From Paludibacter sp. (GTDB lineage: Bacteria; Bacteroidota; Bacteroidia; Bacteroidales; Paludibacteraceae), in contig JAQTUE010000035.1 of the NCBI GenBank assembly GCA_028710415.1, positions 1 to 49,710 of the forward strand: 49,710 bases of DNA, read 5' to 3'. The notes under the pieces are model-generated. The model worked only from the letters and a program-made list of their open reading frames with translations, made no database searches and was not told the origin of the DNA. Positions 25,313 to 33,883 of the stretch are shown here, in pieces; position 1 is the first letter of the stretch, and the number at the start of each line of letters is the position of its first letter. Made by a program: the position numbers and the translations under genes.

Positions 25313-25360
25313 AAAACAAAAAGCTCTTAATCTTCATAGATTAAGAGCTTTTTGTTTTAC
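25313..25360. terminator. Bidirectional terminator (copy 2 of a duplicated hairpin)
   Basis: AAAACAAAAAGCTCTTAATC pairs perfectly with GATTAAGAGCTTTTTGTTTT around TTCATA. It serves the minus-strand GH43 gene ending at 25374. It is nearly identical to the pyrF terminator at 24580, and the toxin-antitoxin pair lies between them. Confidence 0.9.
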
Positions 25361-25373
25361 ATTTGAAAAATAC

Positions 25374-26354
25374 TTACTTTGCACCACTGACACCTTCCGT
25401 AGTCATTTGTACACGTTTCATGGAACCATCTTTATTATAATAAAGGCGGTCGATGCAAACAGAGCGGTGAAAACTGCTGCCACCGGCATTAGCCCCACCA
25501 TTATGATAAACAAAATACCACTTGTCCTTAAATTCTAATATTGCCTGATGATTGGTATTTGAATTACCTGCAAGCTCATTGAGTATGCCTTTAAATTCCC
25601 ATGGTCCTGTAATCTTATGACTCATGGCATACACTATCTTTTCAGGGAATTCAGAAGCATACGAAAGATAATACCAGTCTTTGTTTTTATGTATCCAGGG
25701 AGCTTCGGTATAGCGAGGCAGATTCGGCACTGCTACTATCGGTCCAATGGTATCAGTCATGTTTTCTTTTAGTTTAACATAATAACATTGTGTATTTCCC
25801 CAAAACAAATATGCCTGTTTGTCATCATCAATGAATACGGTCGGGTCAATATCATCCCAACTTATTTTTGTGTATTTGGTGGTTAAGTCATTGGTGATGA
25901 TGGCAGATCCTTTGGCATCTTTAAATGGCCCTGTTGGACTATCGGATACTGCCACGCCAATAGCTTTGCCATGGACTGTACCATGCTCAACAGCAACATA
26001 CCAATAGAACTTACCATTCCGCTCAATCACCTGGGATGCCCACGCATCACCTTTCGCCCATTTAAAATCACTGGCATGCAAGGGAGTTGGATGTTCTGTC
26101 CAGGTTTTCATATCTTCTGAAGAAAACACGCACCAGTTATTCATCACATAACGTTCCTGTTTGGGTGGGCATACATCATGTCCGGTATAGAGGTAAAACT
26201 TATTTTTATAAACCATTGCTGCCGGATCAGCTGTATACTTGTACCGGATAACAGGATTGCCTTCGGAAAGGAAAGTTGTATCGCGGGTTACTTCCTGACT
26301 GAAAAGGGTACAGAAAGTGAAAACTGAAAATATCAAAGCAATTGATTTTCGCAT
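25374..26354 (-). CDS. Exported glycoside hydrolase family 43
   Basis: The 326-residue protein has a signal peptide ('LIFSVFTFCTLFSQ') and a single five-bladed GH43 catalytic domain. The expected acidic residues are visible: the base Asp in 'YTADPAAMVYKNKFYLYTGHD', the pKa-modulating Asp in 'DDIDPTVFIDDD' and the acid Glu in 'RYTEAPWIHK'. GH43 enzymes remove arabinofuranose or xylose units from plant polysaccharides, or cleave arabinan. No carbohydrate-binding module follows. No SusC/D pair is nearby, so this is not a classical polysaccharide locus. Its start is 3 bp from the stop of the pseudouridine synthase gene, an odd operon partner. Confidence 0.87.
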   Translation of the reverse strand: MRKSIALIFSVFTFCTLFSQEVTRDTTFLSEGNPVIRYKYTADPAAMVYKNKFYLYTGHDVCPPKQERYVMNNWCVFSSEDMKTWTEHPTPLHASDFKWAKGDAWASQVIERNGKFYWYVAVEHGTVHGKAIGVAVSDSPTGPFKDAKGSAIITNDLTTKYTKISWDDIDPTVFIDDDKQAYLFWGNTQCYYVKLKENMTDTIGPIVAVPNLPRYTEAPWIHKNKDWYYLSYASEFPEKIVYAMSHKITGPWEFKGILNELAGNSNTNHQAILEFKDKWYFVYHNGGANAGGSSFHRSVCIDRLYYNKDGSMKRVQMTTEGVSGAK

Positions 26355-26357
26355 ACT

Positions 26358-27053
26358 TTAAATCTTTGTATTGTTATTTTGTATTTTCTCCATAGTCTCC
26401 CACAGTTTATCATCATTCGGGACAGGTGCAGTCAAATTGATTTGCAACTTGGATACAGGGTGTATAAATTCAATAGAGCGTGCATGAAGACTAATACCTC
26501 CATTTGGATTGGAACGTGGAAAACCATATTTTAAATCACCTTTGATTGGACATCCCATCTTGGCTAACTGGCAACGTATCTGGTGATGCCGGCCTGTTTC
26601 CAGATGTACTTCCAGCAAATAATAGGTATCGGATTGTGCAATCAGCCGGTAACTCAAGGCTGCTTTCTTGGCATCAGAGCGTTCTTTATCGTAGGCAACC
26701 GATTTATTCTGCTTTTCATTGCGTACCAGGTAATGCTCCAGTCGCCCTTCCGGTTGGGCAGGACGTTCCTTTACAATTGCCCAATAGGTTTTCTTAACTT
26801 CCTGATTGCGGAACATTTCATTCAACCGTGTCAATGCCTTGCTAGTTTTTGCAAAGAGCACTACCCCACTCACAGGCCTGTCAAGCCGATGGGTTACACC
26901 CAGGAAAACTTCTCCAGGTTTGTTATATTTCTCTTTCAGGTAAAGCTTTATTGTTTCCGAAAGAGGCTGATCACCCGTTTTATCACCCTGTACAATTTCA
27001 GAAGTGCTTTTATTGACAGCAATGATATGGTTATCTTCGTAAAGAACGGTCAT
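26358..27053 (-). CDS. RluA-family pseudouridine synthase, short form
   Basis: The 231-residue enzyme consists of the catalytic domain only, with no S4 domain. 'TVLYEDNHIIAVNKS' opens the fold, and the signature HRLDRPVSGVVLFAKTS lies near residue 56 with the catalytic Asp. 'LEVHLETGRHHQIRCQLAKMG' and 'GDLKYGF' follow. This length resembles the tRNA- or rRNA-specific TruC/RluA type. It lies third from the end of a minus-strand run (DUF-like gene, uraA, rlmB, this gene, GH43). A TTGATTGG/AAATAGT composite separates it from rlmB. Confidence 0.87.
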   Translation of the reverse strand: MTVLYEDNHIIAVNKSTSEIVQGDKTGDQPLSETIKLYLKEKYNKPGEVFLGVTHRLDRPVSGVVLFAKTSKALTRLNEMFRNQEVKKTYWAIVKERPAQPEGRLEHYLVRNEKQNKSVAYDKERSDAKKAALSYRLIAQSDTYYLLEVHLETGRHHQIRCQLAKMGCPIKGDLKYGFPRSNPNGGISLHARSIEFIHPVSKLQINLTAPVPNDDKLWETMEKIQNNNTKI

Positions 27054-27060
27054 CTTTAAA

Positions 27061-27213
27061 TTTACTATTTAGTCATTTACTATTTACTATTTAACTGATT
27101 ATCTATTCAACCAACGGAACGAAGTGACGTCCCGCTTGCGGGATCAACCAATCAACTTAATCAACTCAATCAACCAATCAACTTAATTAGCCAATTGACT
27201 AATCAACTGATTA
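27061..27213 (-). repeat. Composite TTGATTGG-type and AAATAGT arrays between rlmB and rluA-like
   Basis: Read in gene direction, a degenerate TTGATTGG/TTAATCAG array starts in the last codons of rlmB and covers 27213-27146. A small hairpin follows near 27127-27145 (TCCCGC-TT-GCGGGA), and AAATAGT heptamers (27095-27061) run up to the next start. This is the same order as between prfA and pyrF, on the opposite strand. Confidence 0.85.
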
Positions 27214-27978
27214 ACCAACAACCACTCTCTGCCGTACAGCTTCGTAAATCAAAATACCGGCTGCTACTGACACGTTCAGCGAACCAATACTTCCCAACAT
27301 AGGAATACTTACCATTTCGTCACAAAGACGTAAATGATCAGGATTTACACCTTCGTCCTCAGCACCCATTACAATAGCTATAGGCTCGGTCATAACAGCT
27401 CCTGTATAGTTCATGGTTGCTTTTTCACTGGCTGCAACCAGTTTAATACCCGAAGATACTAAGAATTTCAAGGCATTACCCAGGTTTTCTTCACGACATA
27501 CAGGGATAGTAAGCAAAGCTCCGGCAGATGTTTTCACCGCATCAGCATTAATGGCAGCACCACCTTTTGTAGGGACTACGATTGCATCGACTCCGGCACA
27601 TTCACAGGTACGGGCAATGGCACCAAAATTACGAATATCAGTCACACCATCCAGCACAACAATAAAAGGCATACGTCCTTCTTCATAAATCCCGGGGATA
27701 ATGTCCTCAATATTCTGGTAGGTAATAGCTGAAATAAAAGCAACCACGCCCTGGTGATTCTTGGTTGTTATCCTGTTTAATTTTTCAATGGGCACATACT
27801 GTACGGGAACTTTAAGTCCGGTCAGGGCATTGAACAGTTCGCGGGACAGTTCACTGGTCATATCCCTGCGCATAAGTATTTTATCAATCTCTTTTCCAGC
27901 CTGAACAGCTTCAATCACCGCACGAATCCCGAATATCATATCCTTTTCAGGACGTTGTTTATTTTTGTAGTTTATCAT
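27211..27978 (-). CDS. rlmB: 23S rRNA (guanosine2251-2'-O)-methyltransferase RlmB
   Basis: The 255-residue TrmH-type SPOUT methyltransferase has an N-terminal substrate-binding domain ('IFGIRAVIEAVQAGKEIDKI', 'ITTKNHQGVVAFIS'). The knotted catalytic domain follows, with motif 1 'LDGVTDIRNFGAIART', motif 2 'IAIVMGAEDEGVNPDHLRLCD' and motif 3 'SIPMLGSIGSLNVSVAAGI'. RlmB methylates G2251 in the ribosomal P loop. The last residue and stop (GGT TAA) are part of the downstream TTGGTTAATC repeat. Confidence 0.92.
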   Translation of the reverse strand: MINYKNKQRPEKDMIFGIRAVIEAVQAGKEIDKILMRRDMTSELSRELFNALTGLKVPVQYVPIEKLNRITTKNHQGVVAFISAITYQNIEDIIPGIYEEGRMPFIVVLDGVTDIRNFGAIARTCECAGVDAIVVPTKGGAAINADAVKTSAGALLTIPVCREENLGNALKFLVSSGIKLVAASEKATMNYTGAVMTEPIAIVMGAEDEGVNPDHLRLCDEMVSIPMLGSIGSLNVSVAAGILIYEAVRQRVVVG

Positions 27979-28024
27979 TGTTCTATTTATTAGTAAACTT
28001 AGAAAAAGTTAGATTTGTATCAAA

Positions 28025-29311
28025 TTAATTATCATTCATCAATTTCAGTTTGTCGAACATCCAAAAGATCAATGAAAGTACAACACCTGTTACGGCTGCA
28101 AATGCCATTCCTTTAAGTTGTACTGAACCAATGCTGATAGCAGCACCACTTACACCAATCACAAAAGTCACAGCACCAAGAACCATATTGCGGTTTTTAC
28201 TGAAATCCACTTTTTGTTCCACATACATACGGAAACCCTGTACGGCAATCACACCATAAAGCAACATGGTAATACCTCCTAAAACAGGAGTAGGAATAGT
28301 GGAAATAGCTGTAGAAATCTTGCCTATGAATGAAAACGAAATTGCAAGTAAGGCAGCTCCGCGTATCACCCAAACAGAATAGACATGAGTAATGGCCATA
28401 ACCCCGATATTTTCACCATAGGTTGTGTTAGGAGGCGAACCAACAAATCCTGAAATAATATTACTGATTCCATCACCTAACAAAGATCGGTGCAAGCCCG
28501 GCTTCTTCATTAAATCCTCTCCTGTTATTTTACCTGTTACAATCAAATGGCTGATATGTTCGGCCAGTACCACAATACAGGCTGGAGCAATAATTAATAT
28601 GGCATTAATATTATAGACCGGAGCTTGAAAATGAGGTAAAGCAAACCAGGATGCATGGCCAATAGCCGTTGTATCGACCATACCCATGAACAAAGATAAA
28701 AGATAGCCGGCAACTACAGCAAAAAGAATGGGTATGATTTGTAAAAAGCCCCGAAACATAACTGATCCTATTATTCCGACAAAGAATGTAAACAAGGAAA
28801 CAATCACCGTATTGGTATCAATGGAGAAGGGTTTTACAATCTGGCCAACAGCAGTTGGCCATGGCGCCAGTCCGGCTTGTTGTACGGCAATAGGGGCAAG
28901 TTCCAGACCTATGATTGCAACAACAGCTCCCATAACGGCAGGAGGCATTACAATATCAATCCATCTGATTCCCCATTTCATAACCACAAAAGAGATCAGA
29001 ATAAAAAACAATCCAAAGAAAATAAACCCTGATTGCGCACTTGCAAAACCACCATAGGAAGTTGATATGAGCATTACGGGTGCTATAAATGCAAAACTGG
29101 AACCCAGATAAGCAGGGATTCCCCCTTTGGTTACCAATGAATAGATAATGGTGCCAATACCATTCATTAACAAGGCAATGGAGGGATCTACACCCAATAA
29201 AATCGGAACCAGGATAGTGGCTCCGAACATAGCAGTCAAGTGTTGAAAGCTTAGTGGCAGGCTTTGAAGGATGGGTAACTTTTCATGAATCCCAATGGTA
29301 CGTTTCTCCAT
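28025..29311 (-). CDS. uraA: Uracil permease (NCS2 family)
   Basis: This 428-residue nucleobase:cation symporter of the NCS2 family has about 14 membrane segments. It starts with 'KLPILQSLPLSFQHLTAMFGATILVPILLG', a typical UraA opening. It has 'GGIPAYLGSSFAFIAP' in the substrate region, the Glu-containing 'LAEHISHLIVTGKITGEDL' of helix 8 and 'GSPPNTTYGENIGVMAIT' of helix 10. These motifs fit uracil rather than xanthine. It lies between rlmB (46 bp downstream) and the small helical protein (33 bp upstream) in one minus-strand unit. Confidence 0.9.
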   Translation of the reverse strand: MEKRTIGIHEKLPILQSLPLSFQHLTAMFGATILVPILLGVDPSIALLMNGIGTIIYSLVTKGGIPAYLGSSFAFIAPVMLISTSYGGFASAQSGFIFFGLFFILISFVVMKWGIRWIDIVMPPAVMGAVVAIIGLELAPIAVQQAGLAPWPTAVGQIVKPFSIDTNTVIVSLFTFFVGIIGSVMFRGFLQIIPILFAVVAGYLLSLFMGMVDTTAIGHASWFALPHFQAPVYNINAILIIAPACIVVLAEHISHLIVTGKITGEDLMKKPGLHRSLLGDGISNIISGFVGSPPNTTYGENIGVMAITHVYSVWVIRGAALLAISFSFIGKISTAISTIPTPVLGGITMLLYGVIAVQGFRMYVEQKVDFSKNRNMVLGAVTFVIGVSGAAISIGSVQLKGMAFAAVTGVVLSLIFWMFDKLKLMNDN

Positions 29312-29344
29312 AAAAACAGAATTTGATAGTATTTAGTGATATAT

Positions 29345-29749
29345 TTATTGTGTTATTATTTCAAGTTCTGAAATGAGCAATTCCCGTTCAAATGAAAATG
29401 TTTTATCCTTTTCATTGAGTAAGCGATACAAATGCAGGCACTTCAGGTAAAAGTTTTTAGCATTCGGTTCATTCCCCTGGACAGTAAATGTATTTGCCGT
29501 TTCATGAGTCAAACGAGCCAAAGTTTCTAAATAAGAGGGATTATAGTTTTCTTTTCTCACTTTTTCTATAAAAGCCTCTACAGGCATTATTACCAGTTCA
29601 TCCAGGTCAATATCCAGCATTTCCTTGTAGGTTTCATCAGCCAGATGTAGACCCTCTTCCGGAAATCCCTTCTCTCGAAAACCAAGCATGGCTGCAATCA
29701 CCCGGCTGAGTTTTTCCAGATATTTCAATAAATAATCTTCTTTTGGCAC
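29345..29749 (-). CDS. Small all-helical protein (DUF6483-like), unknown function
   Basis: The 134-residue soluble protein appears entirely alpha-helical, with TPR-like spacing. It has an N-terminal 'DYLLKYLEKLSRVIAAMLGF' helix, then 'FPEEGLHLADETYKEMLDIDLDEL' and a C-terminal 'AKNFYLKCLHLYRLLNEKDK'. This resembles DUF6483-type proteins, but I could not verify it. There is no signal peptide or catalytic motif. It is first in the unit with uraA and rlmB, behind the promoter box at 29820. Confidence 0.7.
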   Translation of the reverse strand: MPKEDYLLKYLEKLSRVIAAMLGFREKGFPEEGLHLADETYKEMLDIDLDELVIMPVEAFIEKVRKENYNPSYLETLARLTHETANTFTVQGNEPNAKNFYLKCLHLYRLLNEKDKTFSFERELLISELEIITQ

Positions 29750-29819
29750 GACAATTAATTAATAATCAACGATTAATAATTCCGGATTTAAAACAGGTCC
29801 CTATATGATTTAGCGTTTG

Positions 29820-29827
29820 CAAAGGTA
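29820..29827 (-). promoter_or_regulatory. -7 promoter box for the uraA-rlmB unit
   Basis: The minus strand reads TACCTTTG (TAnnTTTG), with TTGC 21 bases further upstream as a plausible -33 element. Confidence 0.7.
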
Positions 29828-29939
29828 GCTAAATTATTGTATTTCATCGCAATGCAACTATAGAAATCAGTTAACATATTAAATTTCAATGACATGTATA
29901 AATATGCATTTAGAACAGTCATTTATGAATTTCTTGCAG

Positions 29940-29947
29940 TATCTTTG
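29940..29947 (+). promoter_or_regulatory. -7 promoter box for the EamA gene
   Basis: TATCTTTG matches TAnnTTTG, 21 bp upstream of the ATG at 29968. It faces away from the minus-strand box at 29820. Confidence 0.7.
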
Positions 29948-29967
29948 CGCAAAAATTAATAAAATCC

Positions 29968-30849
29968 ATGTTAAACTCACATATTGGTGAAATAGCCGGC
30001 TTAGGAGTATCTGTATGCTGGACAATGAGTGCCCTGTTCTTCGAAAAAGCAGGACATAAGATCAGTACATTATCAATTAATTTTATCCGGTTACTACTTG
30101 CCATTGGTTTCTTAGGAATGACAACTTTCTTTACAAGGGGGATTTTCTTTCCAACCGATGCTACCGGTTATCAATGGATTTGGTTAGGTTTATCCGGTTT
30201 TATAGGTTTTTTCCTTGGTGATTTATTCCTGTTTAAATCCTATACTATTATCGGTGCACGCACTGCTGCACTGATGATGAGCCTGGCACCCATGCTTACT
30301 GCTATCATTGGTTGGTTCTTTCTAAAGGAAACACTCACAATAAAGGATATAGCTGCTATAATTTTAAGTGTGGCGGGCATCATGATTGCAATTTCGAGTC
30401 GTAACATGAAACTGAATTATCCTGTAAAAGGTTTGCTGCTTGCTTTTGGAGGTGCCGTAGGACAAGCTGTCGGATTAATTCTAAGCAAAAAAGGCATTGG
30501 CCATTACGATCCGGTAGCTGCTACTCAGATCCGGGCACTATTTGGACTGTTAAGCTTTGGGATACTGATCACAGTACTTCGCCGCTGGGGAAAACTTAAT
30601 ACGGACATACGACATACCAGTGCATTAAAGTCTGTAACGGTTGGGGCTATCTTTGGACCTTTTCTTGGTGTTGCACTGGGGCTCTATGCCATTCAACAAA
30701 CCAATACCGGTATTGCTGCGACCTTAATGGCATTGGTACCGATCTTTATCATTGTTCCTTCAGCTATTATGTTTAAAGAAAAAATCCGGCTCCAACAGGT
30801 TATTGGAGCTGTAGTCAGTATTATTGGCGCCAGCTTGTTCTTTATTTGA
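29968..30849 (+). CDS. EamA/DMT-family transporter
   Basis: The 293-residue membrane protein has ten predicted helices in two homologous EamA halves. The first half contains 'LGVSVCWTMSALFFEKAG' and 'IGFFLGDLFLFKSYTIIGARTAALMMSLAPMLTAIIGW'. The second contains 'LLAFGGAVGQAVGLILSKKG' and 'NTGIAATLMALVPIFIIVPSAIMFKE'. DMT carriers export or import metabolites; the substrate is unknown here. The gene stands alone with its own promoter and runs toward gdhA. Confidence 0.87.
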   Translation: MLNSHIGEIAGLGVSVCWTMSALFFEKAGHKISTLSINFIRLLLAIGFLGMTTFFTRGIFFPTDATGYQWIWLGLSGFIGFFLGDLFLFKSYTIIGARTAALMMSLAPMLTAIIGWFFLKETLTIKDIAAIILSVAGIMIAISSRNMKLNYPVKGLLLAFGGAVGQAVGLILSKKGIGHYDPVAATQIRALFGLLSFGILITVLRRWGKLNTDIRHTSALKSVTVGAIFGPFLGVALGLYAIQQTNTGIAATLMALVPIFIIVPSAIMFKEKIRLQQVIGAVVSIIGASLFFI

Positions 30850-30862
30850 TTCAGACAAAAGA

Positions 30863-30897
30863 ACAAAGAACCAAGAGCCAAGACACAAGACACAAGA
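30863..30897 (+). repeat. CCAAGAG-type heptamers, plus polarity
   Basis: ACAAAGA, ACCAAGA, GCCAAGA, CACAAGA and CACAAGA follow the EamA stop codon. The orientation flips after 30900. Confidence 0.85.
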
Positions 30898-30902
30898 TGG
30901 TG

Positions 30903-31270
30903 AGTCTTGTCTCTTTTGTCTTGGTTCCGGGCTCTTGATTCTTTTGTCTTGGCTCTTGGTTCTTGCCTCTTGATTCTTGGTTCTTGGTTCTTGGCTCTTG
31001 CCTCTTGCCTCTTGCCTCTTGGTTCTTGGTTCTTGATTCTTGGCTCTTGATTCTTGCCTCTTGGTTCTTGGTTCTTGGTTCTTGGTTCTTGATTCTTGCC
31101 TCTTGCCTCTTGCCTCTTGCCTCTTGGCTCTTGGCTCTTGGTTCTTGATTCTTGCCTCTTGCCTCTTAGCTCTTGGCTCTTGGCTCTTGCCTCTTGGCTC
31201 TTGGCTCTTGGCTCTTGGTTCTTGATTCTTGCCTCTTGCCTCTTAGCTCTTGGCTCTTGGCTCTTGGCTC
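30903..31270 (-). repeat. Long CCAAGAG-type heptamer array, minus polarity (~50 units)
   Basis: About 370 bp of 7-bp units (CTCTTGG, TTCTTGG, CTCTTGC, CTCTTGA in plus-strand spelling) run up to the gdhA stop codon. Higher-order repetition is visible: a block of TTGATTCTTGCCTCTTGCC followed by TCTTAGC recurs near 31145 and 31223. The open frames across this array are low-complexity translations of the repeat, not genes. Confidence 0.95.
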
Positions 31271-31274
31271 TAAG

Positions 31275-32612
31275 CTAAACTACCCCCTGTGCCATCATTG
31301 CTTTTGCAACTTTCATGAATCCGGCAATATTAGCCCCTTTTACATAGTTCACAAAACCATCAGGTTCAGTACCATATTTCACACAGGCTTCGTGAATGCT
31401 GGCCATAATATCCTGCAAGCGTTTATCAACCTCTTCTTTTGGCCAACTCAGCTTCATGGCATTCTGTGACATTTCAAGTCCTGATACCGAAACACCCCCT
31501 GCATTGGCAGCCTTACCCGGTGCATACAGGATTTTGTTTTTGAGGAATACTTCAACTGCTTCCATGGTTGAAGGCATATTCGCTCCTTCGGATACTGCCA
31601 TGCAACCATTACTTACCAACATTTCGGCTTCCTGTTTATCGATTTCATTCTGGGTAGCCGAAGGCAAGGCAATGGTACATTTTTCAGACCATGGACGTTC
31701 ACCATCCACATATTTGCAATTGTATTTGTCGGCATATTCTTTGATTCGTCCCCGTTGAACATTCTTCAAGTCGAAAATGTAAGCCAGTTTTTCAGAATCA
31801 ATCCCTTCGGCATCGTAGATATATCCACTGCTGTCGGACATGGTAATGACCTTTCCTCCCAGTTCTAGGACTTTTTCTGCGGTATAGGTAGCAACATTCC
31901 CTGAACCGGAAATAGATACCACCTGGCCTTTTAAATCATTGATTCCTTTCCGTTTCAACATATTCATCAAAAAGTAGATATTTCCATACCCTGTTGCTTC
32001 AGGACGAATAAGTGAACCTCCAAATTCCAGCCCTTTACCCGTGAAGGTACCGGTATTTTCCTGGGCAAGCTTGCGGTACATGCCAAACATATAGGCCACT
32101 TCCCTACCTCCAACTCCAATATCACCAGCCGGTACATCCGTTTCAGGTCCGATATGACGCCACAACTCCAGGATATATGCCTGACAAAATCTCATGACTT
32201 CACTATCCGATTTACCTTGTGGGGTGAAGTCAGATCCACCCTTTGCACCTCCCATGGGAAGGGTGGTGAGTGCATTTTTAAAAGTTTGTTCAAAAGCAAG
32301 GAATTTCAGAATAGATGGATACACGGATTCATGAAACCTGATTCCACCCTTGTAAGGGCCTATGGCATTATTGTGCTGGACACGGTATGCCATGTTGGTT
32401 TTCACATTCCCTTTATCGTCCACCCAGGTTACACGGAACGAAAAGATCCGGTCAGGAATACAAATGCGTTCGATAATGTTTTGTTTCTCAAATTCAGGAT
32501 GCGCATTGTACGTTTCTTCAATAGACAGCAATACTTCTTCTACGGCTTGATGATACTCAGGTTCATTGGGAAACCGTCTTTTCAAATTGTCAAGAAATTG
32601 ATCTACTTTCAT
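31275..32612 (-). CDS. gdhA: NADP-type glutamate dehydrogenase
   Basis: The 445-residue chain is a hexameric GdhA that interconverts 2-oxoglutarate plus ammonium and glutamate with NAD(P)H. 'YKGGIRFHESVYPSILKFLAFEQTFKNAL' contains substrate-binding residues, and the catalytic Lys lies in 'MGGAKGGSDF'. The dehydrogenase motif 'DVPAGDIGVGGREVAYMFGMY' and the Rossmann 'SISGSGNVATYTAEK' follow. Length and motifs fit the NADP-dependent assimilatory type. A promoter box lies at 32651. Confidence 0.95.
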   Translation of the reverse strand: MKVDQFLDNLKRRFPNEPEYHQAVEEVLLSIEETYNAHPEFEKQNIIERICIPDRIFSFRVTWVDDKGNVKTNMAYRVQHNNAIGPYKGGIRFHESVYPSILKFLAFEQTFKNALTTLPMGGAKGGSDFTPQGKSDSEVMRFCQAYILELWRHIGPETDVPAGDIGVGGREVAYMFGMYRKLAQENTGTFTGKGLEFGGSLIRPEATGYGNIYFLMNMLKRKGINDLKGQVVSISGSGNVATYTAEKVLELGGKVITMSDSSGYIYDAEGIDSEKLAYIFDLKNVQRGRIKEYADKYNCKYVDGERPWSEKCTIALPSATQNEIDKQEAEMLVSNGCMAVSEGANMPSTMEAVEVFLKNKILYAPGKAANAGGVSVSGLEMSQNAMKLSWPKEEVDKRLQDIMASIHEACVKYGTEPDGFVNYVKGANIAGFMKVAKAMMAQGVV

Positions 32613-32650
32613 ACTTCTAATGTTTTATGGTTCATGAATACTTTATGCAA

Positions 32651-32658
32651 CAAAAATA
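32651..32658 (-). promoter_or_regulatory. -7 promoter box for gdhA
   Basis: The minus strand reads TATTTTTG (TAnnTTTG), 38 bp upstream of the gdhA start. The rest of 32613-32888 is AT-rich and shows no gene. Confidence 0.65.
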
Positions 32659-32888
32659 CAAATAAATATGAATAAGTGACTATTTTTGCTAAATAAAATA
32701 AAATATATACTTAATAGATGTTATTTTAAAAGAGTATAAAAACAAATTGTCACTTCAATTGATGCATTTTACATTGTTGTTTACTGTTTTCCAAGGTTAA
32801 ACTGCCAAAAAATACATGTTTTCTAGGTAAATATTCAATTTATTTTGCATTAACCTAAAAAAACTATTTGAAAGTTAGAAAATAAGTG

Positions 32889-32896
32889 TATTTTTG
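32889..32896 (+). promoter_or_regulatory. -7 promoter box for tRNA-Ser
   Basis: TATTTTTG matches TAnnTTTG and lies 20 bp before the tRNA 5' end. Confidence 0.65.
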
Positions 32897-32916
32897 CACT
32901 TCGACTTCTAGTATCA

Positions 32917-33003
32917 GGAAAGTTGGCAGAGTGGTCGAATGCGTCGGTCTCGAAAACCGATGAGCGGGTAACTGCTCCGAGAGTTCGAATCTCTCACTTT
33001 CCG
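32917..33003 (+). tRNA. tRNA-Ser (anticodon CGA)
   Basis: An 87-nt cloverleaf is visible. The acceptor stem GGAAAGT pairs with ACTTTCC, with discriminator G. The D arm is GCAGAGTGGTCGAATGC. The anticodon stem TCGGT/ACCGA closes the loop CTCGAAA, giving anticodon CGA (codon UCG). A long class-II variable arm (TGAGCGGGTAACTGCTCC) identifies serine. The T arm is GAGAGTTCGAATCTCTC. CCA is not encoded. Confidence 0.95.
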
Positions 33004-33418
33004 CAACGATAATGGAGGATGTCTGGATCAGGCATCCTTTTTTACCAGTTCGCTGCATTTTTACAGAAGCAGCTCATAAATTGTTGTGGGGATAAATAGT
33101 ATCAGGATGGTAGGTACTACTTTTAATAGAGTCGAATCCTGGTTTCTGGAACTTTATTGTTTAATTATCTTAAATAATACGCAAATCATTTTTCTGTAAT
33201 AAATTACTTTTAATCACATATTCATTTGTTTATAAGGCATATAATATCTATTTATTGAATATATCCAGGTTTATTTCATTTTTATTTAAAATATAAATAG
33301 ATTATTATTAGTTTATTTTAAACTTTTATAAGAATAGTTTGTTAGATATTCGATTAATAGTGTTTTCTGAGAGAAATTTATTTTTTTATTTACTTATTTA
33401 CATTCTTATCTTTATTTT
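33004..33418. other. AT-rich leader/intergenic before the RRM gene
   Basis: About 415 bases lie between the tRNA and the RRM gene. The last ~230 are extremely AT-rich with no frame. No exact TAnnTTTG box was found; TATCTTTA at 33408-33415 is too close to the ATG to be its promoter. The near-match TAGTTTG near 33337 would leave a leader of ~70 bases. Confidence 0.5.
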
Positions 33419-33664
33419 ATGAACATTTACATCGGTAACTTAAGTTACAAAGTCAGGGAAAATGACCTCCAGGGGGTTATTGAAGAGTATGGTCAAGTTG
33501 AATCATGCAAAATTATTAAAGATCGCGAAACGGGTAAGTCAAAAGGATTTGCATTTGTAGAAATGCCTGATGATGCTGCTGCTGTTAAAGCGATCGCGGA
33601 ATTAAACGGTGCTGAATTTGATGGTCGTGCAATGGTTATTAAACAAGCAACTCCAAAAAACTAG
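33419..33664 (+). CDS. RRM-domain RNA-binding protein
   Basis: The 81-residue protein is a single RNA-recognition motif. RNP2 is MNIYIGNLSY at the N-terminus, and RNP1 is GKSKGFAFVEM near residue 41; both have the aromatic residues that stack on RNA bases. The C-terminal 'LNGAEFDGRAMVIKQATPKN' completes the fourth strand. Such stand-alone RRM proteins are common in Bacteroidota and Cyanobacteria and are proposed RNA chaperones or post-transcriptional regulators. It has its own terminator at 33689. Confidence 0.93.
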   Translation: MNIYIGNLSYKVRENDLQGVIEEYGQVESCKIIKDRETGKSKGFAFVEMPDDAAAVKAIAELNGAEFDGRAMVIKQATPKN

Positions 33665-33688
33665 TATTTAGTTTTAATCACTAAAATG

Positions 33689-33724
33689 CACTCCTGTTAT
33701 CTCACTGATAACAGGAGTGTTTTT
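33689..33724 (+). terminator. RRM gene terminator
   Basis: CACTCCTGTTATC and GATAACAGGAGTG form a perfect 13-bp stem with loop TCACT, followed by TTTTT. Confidence 0.92.
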
Positions 33725-33812
33725 ATATCAGGATTATTCAGGTAGAACCAAACTCCTAATGAGTTATAAATATTTTTTCTTTTAAATAATCTCCCATTTT
33801 AAATATCAGAAC

Positions 33813-33850
33813 AAAAATCCCCGAAGCGTTCAGCACGATCCGGGGATTTT
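33813..33850 (-). terminator. POT transporter terminator
   Basis: On the minus strand AAAATCCCCG pairs with CGGGGATTTTT around a 17-base loop, 34 bp after the transporter stop codon. Confidence 0.8.
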
Positions 33851-33883
33851 AATTTACTGATCAAAATATGATCAAAGTTTCAA

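Noticed and set aside
30963..31278. Overlapping Leu/Ser/Gly-rich frames of about 60 residues
   Set aside because: They are translations of the 7-bp CTCTTGG array in three frames; a 7-bp period cycles through all frames and lacks stop codons by composition.
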